From NCBI GenBank assembly GCA_049890215.1, contig JBMHBX010000015.1, forward strand, positions 1 to 8,191: DNA of 8,191 bases. Reading direction: 5' to 3'. The notes below the pieces were generated by a model that worked only from the letters and a program-made list of their open reading frames with translations, had not been told where the DNA came from and ran no database searches. This document shows positions 1-7,069 of the stretch, piece by piece. This stretch comes from UBA685 sp049890215 (lineage in GTDB: Bacteria; Pseudomonadota; Alphaproteobacteria; Puniceispirillales; Puniceispirillaceae). Both the position numbers and the translations under genes were made by a program. Position 1 is the stretch's first letter; every line of letters starts with the position of its first letter.

Positions 1-210
1 AGATTGTCGTTATATTTCATTCAAAGGACCGCGATATTTGCACTCATTGCGCCCATGAATAAGCTTACAAACCTCTCTATTAAAAAGACAGATATGTTTT
101 TGGAGGTTGTTGATGGAGCATGCAGTCATTCGACTGGATTCCCTCTCTAAACGCAAGAAAGCCGCCTTTATGGGGCGGCTGTGTGATTGATATGATTGGT
201 ATAATAGGAA
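1..210. other. Left flank, no supported gene
   Basis: No convincing gene lies here. One plus-strand frame is open from the window edge to a TAA at 148-150 (49 codons) and could be the tail of a gene cut by the window, but its translation shows no recognisable motif. A 25-codon frame at 113-190 has a good Shine-Dalgarno-like GGAGG at 102-106, but it runs through the terminator hairpin at 160-180 and is not supported. If the tRNA repeat at 211-261 marks an insertion boundary, this stretch is chromosomal DNA outside the cassette. Confidence 0.5.
160..180 (-). terminator. Terminator-like hairpin downstream of the truncated tRNA copy
   Basis: A perfect 7-bp GC-rich stem (AGCCGCC with GGCGGCT) encloses a 7-nt loop. 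Read on the minus strand it is followed by TTTCTTGCGTTT, a weak interrupted T-tract. It lies about 30 bases past the 3' end of the truncated tRNA copy, where a terminator for a leftward tRNA transcript would be expected. It may be the original terminator of the tRNA gene before insertion. The plus-strand side has no T-tract. Confidence 0.55.
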
Positions 211-261
<51 letters not shown>

Positions 262-277
262 ATTTTTGGCGGAAACC

Positions 278-326
278 CTAACACACAGCGGTGTGTTGCT
301 AGATTGTTGCTACAATCTGGGGTTAG
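278..326. repeat. Double hairpin with iterated TGTTGCTA repeats
   Basis: Two perfect 7-bp hairpins stand side by side: AACACAC/GTGTGTT (280-286 with 291-297, loop AGCG) and AGATTGT/ACAATCT (301-307 with 312-318, loop TGCT). An outer pair CTAAC (278-282) and GTTAG (322-326) could close them into a branched structure, although it competes with the base of the first hairpin. The octamer TGTTGCTA occurs at 294-301 and again at 305-312, 11 bp apart, about one helical turn. No T-tract follows on either strand, so a terminator is unlikely. Recombinase or accessory-protein binding sites, or a structured RNA, are both possible. Confidence 0.5.
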
Positions 327-397
327 AAACACTGTATTACTATAGCGGATAGATTGCAATTTATATCATTTACCATTTCAACAAGGGATAAAATCAA

Positions 398-411
398 ATA
401 GCAAACGCTAT
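398..411 (-). terminator. Weak terminator after the leftward operon
   Basis: A 5-bp stem (ATAGC with GCTAT, loop of 4) begins about 20 bases beyond the TAG of sulfatase 1 at 432-434. On the minus strand it is followed by TTGATTTT. The stem is short and AT-rich, so termination would be inefficient. Confidence 0.3.
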
Positions 412-431
412 ATTTTGTTCAACATTTTATA

Positions 432-1958
432 CTAGGCCATGCCTACTTGCTGGCGGATAGGACCTGAATCATCTGGCCGTTCATGGATATAACCCATCAA
501 TGTCTGTTTGATAGCTTGATGTGCTGGATCATCAAACAGATTCTGAATTTCATCAGGATCAGAGGCTAGATCATACATCTCCCCTGCTTGTGACTGCAAA
601 TCAATGGTCAATTTGTGCGTCTTGGTGCGCACTGTGCGCAGACTAAGACCGACCCCTGCTCTGGTAGGCAGCAACTCCCATTCATTCATGGCATAATCAC
701 GCGATGCGTTATCACCTTCAACTAATGGGCGCAATGTCTCGCCATGTTGGGTTTGTAATGCTTTGGCACCGCCATAATCAAAAAAGGTCGGGCCAAGATC
801 AAGCGTTGAGACAGGCTCATCAACTTTTTTGCCTTTTGGCACATTTGGGCCACGCACAATCATCGGCACGCGCAACAAGCCATCATAATGCATAGGGCCT
901 TTCAAAATCAGCCCATGATCTCCAAGCCAGTCACCATGATCAGAGATATAGATAACAATCGTATTATCCGCGATCCCCATTTCATCTAAAGCCGTCAGGA
1001 TACGCCCAACATTATGGTCGATAAGGGCAATCTGGCCATAAGTGTTGGCAATAATTTCGCGTAGCTGGTCATCTGATTGCTCGGGGATACGGCTATAAGA
1101 TTTGCGAATTTCAGCCCCTTTCTTATCGCCTGTTGGCTCTGCGGTTAGCACTGCCTCATGCCACCAAGGCCTACCTTCAAAGGAACGCTTTCGGTGTTTG
1201 GGAAGATCAACATCCTTTGGGTCATGTAACCTTGACCAAGGTTCTGGCGCATCAAAGGGATGATGCGGATCAGGAAAACTAACCCACGTGCAAAATGGGT
1301 CTTCACCTCGTCCGTGTTTTAGCCATTCAATCGCACGATCTGCTGTCCAACTTGTATTATGCCACGCCACTGGCAGCTGTGAGTGCCATGTTTGCGCCGC
1401 GCCTTTGGTATCGCCGCCATTCTTTTGATAGAGGGTATTCTTCTCATCGCCTCGCCCATCTGCATAAAACCAACGTTCATAATGCTGGCCATGAGGTGGC
1501 TTTTCAGGCAAGAACCAATTATGCCCCACTAACATCATTTCCACATGATTAAACCCCATATAAGGCCCAAACCAGCTATCTGGATAATCGGCTGATGACT
1601 GCAGGCATTCTGGCGTGCCAGTTGGCGCAAATGTGTGAAAGGTGGAAAAATGCGCCTTGCCAAAAAAGGATGTTTCATAACCAGCGGCGGCCATCGCACC
1701 TGCAAATCCTTTTTCTCCCACCTCAGGTTCAAGATCAATGCCATTATCATGCACACCATGGGTGCGGCATAGCTGGCCTGTCAGAATAGAGGCTCGTGCT
1801 GGCTGGCACACAACGGTAGGCGTGATACAGTTCGAAAAATGTGTCCCATCAGCTGCTAGCTGATCAAGATGAGGGGTCTTAATATTGCGGCCCTGAAATC
1901 CAAAACAGTCTGCGCGATGCTGGTCTGCTGAAATCAGAAGGATATTAGGACGTGTCAT
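432..1958 (-). CDS. Sulfatase 1: Cys-type family S1 sulfatase-like hydrolase
   Basis: 508-residue alkaline-phosphatase-superfamily sulfatase, full length for the family. It should hydrolyse a sulfate ester (or a related phospho/phosphonate ester) in the cytoplasm, since the protein starts directly with the first core strand and has no signal peptide. Visible: metal ligand Asp12 in SADQH; signature C51-Q-P-A-R55, whose Cys is converted to formylglycine in active enzymes; G-K101-A-H103; His232/His233 in FPDPHHP; second metal motif D340-H341-G; Lys353; C-terminal subdomain with MYDL near 461. It is last in the leftward operon; its ATG overlaps the tctA stop by four bases (ATGA, 1955-1958), implying translational coupling, and no strong Shine-Dalgarno is visible. 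The maturation enzyme (FGE or anSME) is not in the window. Substrate not determinable; the paralogue lies at 5606-7069. Confidence 0.93.
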   Translation of the reverse strand: MTRPNILLISADQHRADCFGFQGRNIKTPHLDQLAADGTHFSNCITPTVVCQPARASILTGQLCRTHGVHDNGIDLEPEVGEKGFAGAMAAAGYETSFFGKAHFSTFHTFAPTGTPECLQSSADYPDSWFGPYMGFNHVEMMLVGHNWFLPEKPPHGQHYERWFYADGRGDEKNTLYQKNGGDTKGAAQTWHSQLPVAWHNTSWTADRAIEWLKHGRGEDPFCTWVSFPDPHHPFDAPEPWSRLHDPKDVDLPKHRKRSFEGRPWWHEAVLTAEPTGDKKGAEIRKSYSRIPEQSDDQLREIIANTYGQIALIDHNVGRILTALDEMGIADNTIVIYISDHGDWLGDHGLILKGPMHYDGLLRVPMIVRGPNVPKGKKVDEPVSTLDLGPTFFDYGGAKALQTQHGETLRPLVEGDNASRDYAMNEWELLPTRAGVGLSLRTVRTKTHKLTIDLQSQAGEMYDLASDPDEIQNLFDDPAHQAIKQTLMGYIHERPDDSGPIRQQVGMA

Positions 1959-3532
1959 GATTTTGACTTTCTTAAATTATAGATAATAACAAATACCGCC
2001 AGCGCAACAAACAGGGCGGCTATTGGGCTTTTCAACAAGAAAAAAGGATCGGCGCCTGTTGCGGCAAAGGCCTGACGTGCAGTGGCTTCAAGATTGCCAC
2101 CAAGGATAAAGGCAATCACAAATGGCAAAGGAGACATTCCCATCCGCCGCATCAAATACCCCAATAGGCCAAAAAATAGAGTAATCCAAACAGCAAGCAT
2201 CGATGTTTCTTGAACATAGATAGCTGTGATGGTCAGCAACAACACCACAGGTAATAATTTGGATTTCGGGATAAGTGCCATCACCCCAACCCAACGCATA
2301 AACACCCCACCAATAGTCCAGTTCAGCGCATTAGCCACAAACATGGTGGTAAATATCCCAAAAGCAATTACCATTTCAGGATTCATCGGACTGTCACCAA
2401 TCCCACCTTCGAGCTTGAATACAGATGGGCCAGGATTAAAACCGCCGATAGAATCCATTGCCAAAATCAGAAAGACAGCCGCCGCATTTCCCGGAATACC
2501 AAGTGAGAGAACAGGGATCAAATTTGCACCTGAGACCGCGCTATTGGCAGCTTCGGTTGCAGCAACCCCTTCAGGTGCGCCTTCGCCAAAATCAGGATCT
2601 GCTTTGTTTTTTTCCAGATTATATCTGCGCTTTGCAGAGAAATAGCCCAAAGTTGCCGCAAGCGTGGACCCAACACCCGGCAAGGCGCCAATCGCTGTGC
2701 CAATAATCGCAGAACGGCCTATATAGGGAAAATATTTGCGCCAATCGGCAACAGAGATTTTTATGTTGCTATCTTTGATATTCGCCAGTTTTTGCGTTGT
2801 AGACCCACTGCGATAGATATCTTCAAGGGCTTTAAAAACCTCTCCGACAATCAACACGCCCAAAATGGCCGCTGCAATAGGAATGCCCTCAGACAACGAT
2901 GATTGCCCCATAGTTAGTCGAGGGTAGAAATCTTCACCAGTAGCGATCATGGCCGCAAACAAACCAAGTGCCATGGAAATAAGACCTTTGCCCACCGAAT
3001 TACCAATGAGTGACGCAATAAAAGCAAGTGAAAGCAACAACAATGCAGTTTTTTCAGGCAAATCGAGATATCGCTCAACCATGATGGCTAAAAATGGAGC
3101 ACAGAACACGAGCACAATGTCAGAAAATGTATCTCCTGAGGCAGATGAGAAATGCGCAACCCGCAAGGCCTTTCTGGCCTCTCCCTTCTTAGCCATTGGA
3201 TAGCCATCTATTGCTGTCATATAGGCATCTGGCGTCCCAGGCGTATTAAACAAAATTGCTGGCACCGCGCCGCCGATGGTAGCCCCTTTCATGATGCCAA
3301 TCAAAAAACCAAGCACTGGTAAAAGCGCATCCTCAGAGAATCCAAAGATCGAAATCAAAATAGGTAAAGAGATAGCCATCGCCATCGGTCCAGCAAGACC
3401 CGGCGTTGCCCCCACTGTAATCCCTAGCAGGAAACCACCAAAAACCATCAACACGGTAATCGGTATGCCTAGCACGGGGTCAGACTGAACGACAAGAAGC
3501 ATACCTGCAATAACATGATCCAAAATGCCCAT
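1955..3532 (-). CDS. tctA: Tripartite tricarboxylate transporter large membrane subunit TctA
   Basis: 525-residue polytopic inner-membrane protein, the usual length for TctA, the main permease subunit of TTT systems, which move organic anions delivered by a periplasmic TctC protein. Conserved family blocks are visible: GATPGLAGP (41-49), KGATIGGAVPAILFNTPGTP (82-101), GALPGVGST (282-290), and the long motif at 320-350 with key elements PEG, ATEAAN, SGANLIP and LGIPGNA. Many hydrophobic segments run to the C-terminus, which ends in a short basic tail. The start ATG overlaps the tctB stop by one base (TGATG) and has a GGAG Shine-Dalgarno at 3540-3543, seven bases upstream. The stop overlaps the sulfatase 1 start, tying uptake to sulfatase expression. 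Family call is firm; the substrate is unknown. Confidence 0.95.
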   Translation of the reverse strand: MGILDHVIAGMLLVVQSDPVLGIPITVLMVFGGFLLGITVGATPGLAGPMAMAISLPILISIFGFSEDALLPVLGFLIGIMKGATIGGAVPAILFNTPGTPDAYMTAIDGYPMAKKGEARKALRVAHFSSASGDTFSDIVLVFCAPFLAIMVERYLDLPEKTALLLLSLAFIASLIGNSVGKGLISMALGLFAAMIATGEDFYPRLTMGQSSLSEGIPIAAAILGVLIVGEVFKALEDIYRSGSTTQKLANIKDSNIKISVADWRKYFPYIGRSAIIGTAIGALPGVGSTLAATLGYFSAKRRYNLEKNKADPDFGEGAPEGVAATEAANSAVSGANLIPVLSLGIPGNAAAVFLILAMDSIGGFNPGPSVFKLEGGIGDSPMNPEMVIAFGIFTTMFVANALNWTIGGVFMRWVGVMALIPKSKLLPVVLLLTITAIYVQETSMLAVWITLFFGLLGYLMRRMGMSPLPFVIAFILGGNLEATARQAFAATGADPFFLLKSPIAALFVALAVFVIIYNLRKSKS

Positions 3533-4071
3533 CAGACATCTCCATTCGGAGGCAATATCAAATCATCAAAGGGCAAATCATATATAAGAGCCACCACCAA
3601 CGCAGCGATAAATCCAATGACAAAATTATGTGCTGATAGACGTCGTTCAACCAAACTGGCCAATCCACCGATTAATATTGTGCCGCCGACAAGAAATCCA
3701 ATGTAATGCCATGGCGGGGTCGCCCGTAACGGCCTGTAATCCAGATTCATCAGCATGGCGACAATCGGCCCCGCGTAGCGCATCAGCATAAGAGAGGCCG
3801 TAAACACTCCAAACAAATAAGCCATCCATATCAGATTTTGCCTTGTGATGGCCTTATCTGCCGAAGGCCGCAGCCATAAAAGCATCCCGCCTATCAACAA
3901 TATGACACCAGCAACCGTAGGCGCGAGTGCATCACCGATGGTATATTTGCGTCTGACCTTTTCAACAAGCCCTGTGCCAGTATCCATAGGCACCCAGACA
4001 AAAATGATAAACAGAGCCGCCAGAGTAAAGAAAATGGCCAGCAATTTATCTTTTCTTGGATAAGATTCCAT
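3532..4071 (-). CDS. tctB: Tripartite tricarboxylate transporter small membrane subunit TctB
   Basis: 179-residue small membrane protein placed between tctC and tctA, as expected for TctB, the poorly conserved small subunit. Hydrophobic segments lie at about residues 10-28, 50-68, 80-108 (long), 120-141 and 150-168, fitting four to five membrane spans. The N-terminus is basic (PRKDK). Sequence conservation in this family is low, so the call rests on length, hydrophobic pattern and position. There is no strong Shine-Dalgarno before the ATG at 4071, and 43 bases separate it from the tctC stop. Its stop overlaps the tctA start by one base. Confidence 0.88.
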   Translation of the reverse strand: MESYPRKDKLLAIFFTLAALFIIFVWVPMDTGTGLVEKVRRKYTIGDALAPTVAGVILLIGGMLLWLRPSADKAITRQNLIWMAYLFGVFTASLMLMRYAGPIVAMLMNLDYRPLRATPPWHYIGFLVGGTILIGGLASLVERRLSAHNFVIGFIAALVVALIYDLPFDDLILPPNGDV

Positions 4072-4114
4072 TGCTGGCCAACATGATTGTTACAGTATGT
4101 TTTGTTTTATGCTT

Positions 4115-5065
4115 TTACTGAGCAGCTTTCATCAATGCGCCCGCGGCATCATATTCGGCTTGCAACATAGCATCTAGCTCAGCACCTTCATTAATGGCAG
4201 CGCCACCAAATGCTTTGGTGATCATACCTGAAGCTTTGCCATTCTGGATTGACTCCTTAATGGCATTGGTAATGGCGTCACGCGCTTTCGAGTCCATCCC
4301 AGCAGGAGCGACAAAAACGAAATAGCCATCTGCATTGAATTGTACCCCAAGGTCTGCAAAAACAGGAGCATCTGGTGTCTGTATCAATGGCTTTGACATT
4401 GCAGAGGCCAGATTGACAAGATCGCCAGAGGCAACACCCTTGCCCTGAATACCTGCCATAAAGCCAAGATCCATATCGCCAGCCTGAACACCATTCATAA
4501 CAGCTTTGCCACCTTTGACCTGAACGATGTTAAACTCAACACCCTGCGCTTCGCCTAGCAAAAATGCTAAATCAGACAATTTTGGTGACATAGTGCCAAA
4601 ACGCAGATTATTTGCTTTCGCATCTGCAATCATATCAGCAAAAGATGTCCAACCTTTATTAGCTTTCGACACAACGCCCATCTGGAAGCCAGCAGTGGTT
4701 GTAAGGCCTGTGAAATCAGATGGCGTGAGGCCTGCACCTGCAGCGGCAACTGCGTTATAGCCAAGTGATTCTGTGACTACCAATGCAATGGCTGTGCCAT
4801 CTTTTGGCATGTCTTTTAATGCTACAAGCGCGTTCACACCGCCTTTGCCCGTAACCTGCTCAGGAATAATCTCCCAACCTGTTGCCGCTTGGATATCACC
4901 AGCAATCAATCGGGCTTGTGTATCTGCCCCGCCGCCTGCTGCAAATGCAATTACCATCTTGATAGGGCCATCAGGCTTCCAACCATGACCATCAGCCAAT
5001 GATGACGAGACACTCGCCGCAAATAATCCAACAGCTGCAGTGGCTGCCATTAAAAATCTCTTCAT
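4115..5065 (-). CDS. tctC: TctC/Bug-family periplasmic solute-binding protein
   Basis: 316-residue extracytoplasmic binding protein, first gene of the leftward operon. Residues 1-24 form a Sec signal peptide: basic MKR, a hydrophobic core, and a likely SLA|DG cleavage. The mature part carries TctC/Bug hallmarks: KMVIAFAAGGGADTQAR (36-52), equivalent to the family's PAGGGxD ligand-loop motif, and GKGGVNAL (73-80). It should capture an organic anion in the periplasm and hand it to TctAB. A strong Shine-Dalgarno (AGGGAGG, 5071-5077) lies five bases before the ATG, so translation is probably higher than for the membrane subunits, as suits a binding protein needed in excess. The ligand is not predictable from sequence; the adjacent sulfatase genes suggest a sulfated or otherwise anionic organic compound. 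Confidence 0.94.
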   Translation of the reverse strand: MKRFLMAATAAVGLFAASVSSSLADGHGWKPDGPIKMVIAFAAGGGADTQARLIAGDIQAATGWEIIPEQVTGKGGVNALVALKDMPKDGTAIALVVTESLGYNAVAAAGAGLTPSDFTGLTTTAGFQMGVVSKANKGWTSFADMIADAKANNLRFGTMSPKLSDLAFLLGEAQGVEFNIVQVKGGKAVMNGVQAGDMDLGFMAGIQGKGVASGDLVNLASAMSKPLIQTPDAPVFADLGVQFNADGYFVFVAPAGMDSKARDAITNAIKESIQNGKASGMITKAFGGAAINEGAELDAMLQAEYDAAGALMKAAQ

Positions 5066-5091
5066 GATTTCCTCCCTAAAATCTATGAAGT

Positions 5092-5144
5092 AAGATGTTC
5101 ACAATAAAGTTGACATGTCAACTTGTTCCTGAAAATTTAGAACA
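5092..5144. promoter_or_regulatory. Divergent promoter region between tctC and marR
   Basis: Perfect -35 hexamers TTGACA lie back to back: plus strand 5110-5115, minus strand 5121-5116. The -10 elements are poor: on the minus strand CATCTT (5097-5092) at 18-bp spacing, and on the plus strand only AT-rich sequence near 5132-5138. If the plus-strand promoter is real, transcription would start close to the marR ATG at 5145, giving a nearly leaderless message; this fits the absence of a Shine-Dalgarno there. Positions are inferred by eye. Confidence 0.4.
5107..5124. promoter_or_regulatory. 18-bp perfect palindrome, probable MarR-type operator
   Basis: AAGTTGACATGTCAACTT is identical to its own reverse complement over all 18 bases. 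It lies between the divergent starts of tctC (5065) and the marR-type gene (5145). Length and symmetry fit the sites bound by dimeric MarR proteins, which commonly control a divergent target and themselves from one site. Both candidate -35 hexamers lie inside it, so binding should block both promoters. Confidence 0.75.
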
Positions 5145-5609
5145 ATGGCAAATCCTTTAGACATGAGTTTTGAAAAACCCGCCTCATTTGTGACTTACCG
5201 TCTGGCCAAGTTGCAAAGCCGGCTGAATGCACAAGGCACAGCTATCCTTAAAGAAAAATCTGGTCTGTCTTTAGTCGAATGGCGCGTCATTCAAGTTATC
5301 CGCATGTTTGAAAAACCGTCTCTTAGCCAAATTGCAGAACATGTTCAGATGGATAAAGGGCAGCTTAGTCGCAAAGTCAAAGTCATGATTGAAAAAGGAT
5401 TGCTAAACAGTCGGCGCAATGATGACGATAAAAGAATCCAGAAACTCTGGCTGACTGAAAAGGCCAAAAAAATAAATATGGATCTTATGCCTGTGATGGA
5501 ACAGCGCCAACATCGCCTTCTAGCAGATGTGACAGCTGAAGAGTTAGAGCTGTTCTACCGTATTATCAATAAAATTGAAGCCGCCGCAAAATTACGAGAT
5601 ATCAAGTGA
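5145..5609 (+). CDS. MarR-family winged-helix transcriptional regulator
   Basis: 154-residue MarR-type regulator, typical length. N-terminal helices (about 15-38) for dimerisation are followed by a winged helix-turn-helix at about 42-105: SLSQIAEHVQMDKGQLSRKVKVMIEKG (59-85) holds the helix-turn-helix with the recognition helix near 71-82, and RRNDDDKRIQKLWLTEKAKK (90-109) is the wing with the family's characteristic D-x-R-type stretch. A C-terminal dimer helix ends the protein. It is first in the rightward operon and 80 bases from divergent tctC, with the palindrome between. Known MarR proteins are mostly repressors released by a small phenolic or anionic ligand, so autorepression plus repression of tctCBA is likely. 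No Shine-Dalgarno is seen at 5145; Met7 (5163) is an alternative start. The stop overlaps the next start. Confidence 0.92.
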   Translation: MANPLDMSFEKPASFVTYRLAKLQSRLNAQGTAILKEKSGLSLVEWRVIQVIRMFEKPSLSQIAEHVQMDKGQLSRKVKVMIEKGLLNSRRNDDDKRIQKLWLTEKAKKINMDLMPVMEQRQHRLLADVTAEELELFYRIINKIEAAAKLRDIK

Positions 5610-6418
5610 CCTCACCCAAACAAAAACCAGCCAATTTGATTGTCATAATGTCTGATGAGCATCAGGCGCGCGCACTAGGCTGCGCAGGCCACCCTTTCGT
5701 GCAAACGCCAAACCTTGATAAATTGGCTGCAAGAGGCACTAGATTCACCAATGCCTATACGCCAAGCCCTATCTGTGTGCCAGCAAGGGCTAGCTTTGCC
5801 ACGGGTCTTTACCCGCACCAGACACGTTTATGGGATAATGCCATGCCCTATACAGGTGCCATTCGCGGCTGGGGGCATGCCCTTCAGGAAAAAGGCGTGC
5901 CAGTTGAAAGCATCGGCAAGCTGCATTACCGCGATGAAAATGATCCAGCAGGATTTGATGTTGAACATATTCCGATGATGGTGGCAGGCGGGGTTGGTAT
6001 GGTCTGGGCCAGCATTCGCAAAGAAGATGAGCGCATTCTTGGGCCGAAACGCATGCTAGGCGAGTATATAGGGCCAGGTGAGAGCAAATATACAGAATAC
6101 GACCAGGCCGTTGTAAGCCGCACCCGCGATTGGATTGCTGATAAAGCTGGTCATGCGCGGCCATGGTGCCTCTATGTCGGTTTGGTGGCGCCGCATTTCC
6201 CTCTTGTGGTGCCGCAAGACTATTTTGATATGTATCCGCCTGATACTTTGCCTGAAGTAAAGCTGCATCCCAAAGATGGTTATCAGCGCCACCCTTGGAT
6301 TGAAAAGCAGAATGCCTTTATGGACAGCGAAAACAAATTTGCCAATGCTGAGGAACGTCTTGGCGCAATGTCTGCTTATTACGGTTTATGTAGCTGGCTT
6401 GACCATAATATCGGGTAG
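5606..6418 (+). CDS. Sulfatase 2, N-terminal segment with the catalytic Cys
   Basis: 270 residues before the amber codon. The GTG start overlaps the marR stop (GTGA, 5606-5609), implying coupling; a later ATG (codon 15) would cut the first core strand, so GTG is preferred. Visible: metal ligand Asp17 in MSDEH; signature C57-V-P-A-R61 (formylglycine site, also fitting phosphonate monoester hydrolase relatives); G-K105-L-H107; His197 in VAPHFPL; ending at LDHNIG just before the second metal-binding strand. There is no signal peptide, so the protein is cytoplasmic. It would lack the C-terminal metal ligands if translation stopped here. Confidence 0.75.
   Translation: MTSPKQKPANLIVIMSDEHQARALGCAGHPFVQTPNLDKLAARGTRFTNAYTPSPICVPARASFATGLYPHQTRLWDNAMPYTGAIRGWGHALQEKGVPVESIGKLHYRDENDPAGFDVEHIPMMVAGGVGMVWASIRKEDERILGPKRMLGEYIGPGESKYTEYDQAVVSRTRDWIADKAGHARPWCLYVGLVAPHFPLVVPQDYFDMYPPDTLPEVKLHPKDGYQRHPWIEKQNAFMDSENKFANAEERLGAMSAYYGLCSWLDHNIG
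6416..6418 (+). other. In-frame amber codon splitting sulfatase 2
   Basis: TAG follows GGG and precedes ATC in an otherwise open frame. One base change from CAG (Gln), AAG (Lys), TAT/TAC (Tyr) or TGG (Trp), among others, would restore the frame; the Arg usual at this place in the neighbouring paralogue would need two changes. No stop-codon read-through element was recognised around it. Confidence 0.9.
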
Positions 6419-6448
6419 ATCCTAGAAGCACTAGAAGCATCTGGACAG

Positions 6449-7069
6449 ATGGACAATACACAAATCATCTATACCTCTGACCATGGCGATAATGTTGGCG
6501 CGCGCGGGCTGTGGGGAAAGTCAAACATGTATGAAGAAAGCGCTGCTGTGCCTTTGATCATGGCAGGGCCAGATATCCCTCACGGCATATGTGATACGCC
6601 TGTTAGCCTTTTGGATGTATCTGCGACGATCGCGACCCATTTCGGCACACAAATCGCGGCTGCTGACGGTGTGCGCGACCTTACATCTATTTTATCAGAA
6701 CCTGTGCAAAAGGACCGCGTTATCTTTTCTGAATATCACGCAGCTGGCGCTGTATCTGGTGCCTTCATGCTTCGCAAAGGCGCATGGAAGTTGATTCATT
6801 ATGTTGGTTTTCCAGATGAGCTTTTTAACCTAGAGGACGACCCGCAAGAATGCACCAACCGCGCTGAAGACCCCGCATATATCGATATCTTAAAAGATTT
6901 GCATCAAGAGCTTCGCAAGATTTGTGACCCTGATGTGGTCGATGAAATGGCCTTTGCAGATCAGGCTGCTTTGATAGCACATCATGGCGGCAGAGATGCA
7001 GCCATGAAATTAGGAGCCCCTGGTGCTACACCACCACCACAGGCAGCCCCATCAGGAGATAGAACGTGA
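6449..7069 (+). CDS. Sulfatase 2, C-terminal segment with second metal motif
   Basis: 206 codons from the first ATG after the amber stop, in the same frame as the N-terminal segment. It holds the second half of a sulfatase: TSDHGD with metal ligands equivalent to Asp292-His293 of the whole protein, GKSN with Lys305, and the C-terminal subdomain (RKGAWKL, ELFNLEDDPQE). The ATG is an internal codon by alignment with sulfatase 1 (aligned with IADNT at 329-333) and has no clear Shine-Dalgarno, so independent translation is doubtful, though re-initiation 30 bases after the stop is conceivable. Without the Cys it could not be catalytic alone. Its TGA overlaps the GTG start of the next gene by three bases. 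Confidence 0.7.
   Translation: MDNTQIIYTSDHGDNVGARGLWGKSNMYEESAAVPLIMAGPDIPHGICDTPVSLLDVSATIATHFGTQIAAADGVRDLTSILSEPVQKDRVIFSEYHAAGAVSGAFMLRKGAWKLIHYVGFPDELFNLEDDPQECTNRAEDPAYIDILKDLHQELRKICDPDVVDEMAFADQAALIAHHGGRDAAMKLGAPGATPPPQAAPSGDRT

Larger units (their letters stand above)
262..431. other. Gene-free AT-rich interval next to the left attachment repeat
   Basis: No gene is supported. From left to right it holds the paired hairpins and direct repeats at 278-326, an AT-rich stretch at about 327-397, and a small hairpin at 398-411 that may end the leftward operon. If 211-261 is an attachment repeat, this is the inner end of the inserted element, where recombinase arm-binding or accessory sites would be expected. 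Confidence 0.5.
5606..7069 (+). pseudogene. Sulfatase 2, full reading frame interrupted by one in-frame TAG
   Basis: Together the two segments form a 488-codon frame (487 residues plus one internal stop), close to sulfatase 1 in length. The TAG at 6416-6418 is codon 271; the same frame continues without another stop to the TGA at 7067-7069, so this is not a frameshift. Aligned by eye, the stop falls where sulfatase 1 has Arg319 in IDHNVGRIL, and the flanking LDHNIG and ILEAL match on both sides. The signature Cys57 and the metal motif Asp292-His293 are on opposite sides of the stop, so neither piece alone could be a working sulfatase. Options are a recent inactivating mutation, a sequencing or assembly error, or amber read-through. 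The rest looks intact, which argues that any loss is recent. Confidence 0.8.

Noticed and set aside
1..150. Plus-strand frame open from the window edge to a TAA
   Set aside because: 49 codons of open frame can occur by chance and the translation matches no family I recognise; other frames here are also partly open.
113..190. 25-codon plus-strand frame with GGAGG six bases upstream of ATG
   Set aside because: Very short, runs through the terminator-like hairpin, and has no recognisable motif; the Shine-Dalgarno match alone is not enough.
262..431. CRISPR array or insertion-sequence end
   Set aside because: Only two copies of an 8-bp repeat are present, with no regular spacers, and there are no terminal inverted repeats paired with a transposase gene.
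2226..2645. 139-codon frame on the plus strand opposite tctA
   Set aside because: Antisense shadow of a well-supported membrane protein gene; low-complexity translation with no start signal of its own. The same applies to the other frames opposite or within the sulfatase, tct and MBL genes.
6416..6418. TAG decoded as pyrrolysine or as a frameshift site
   Set aside because: No pyrrolysine machinery is visible and the position is a variable helix residue; the frame is identical before and after, so no frameshift is involved.
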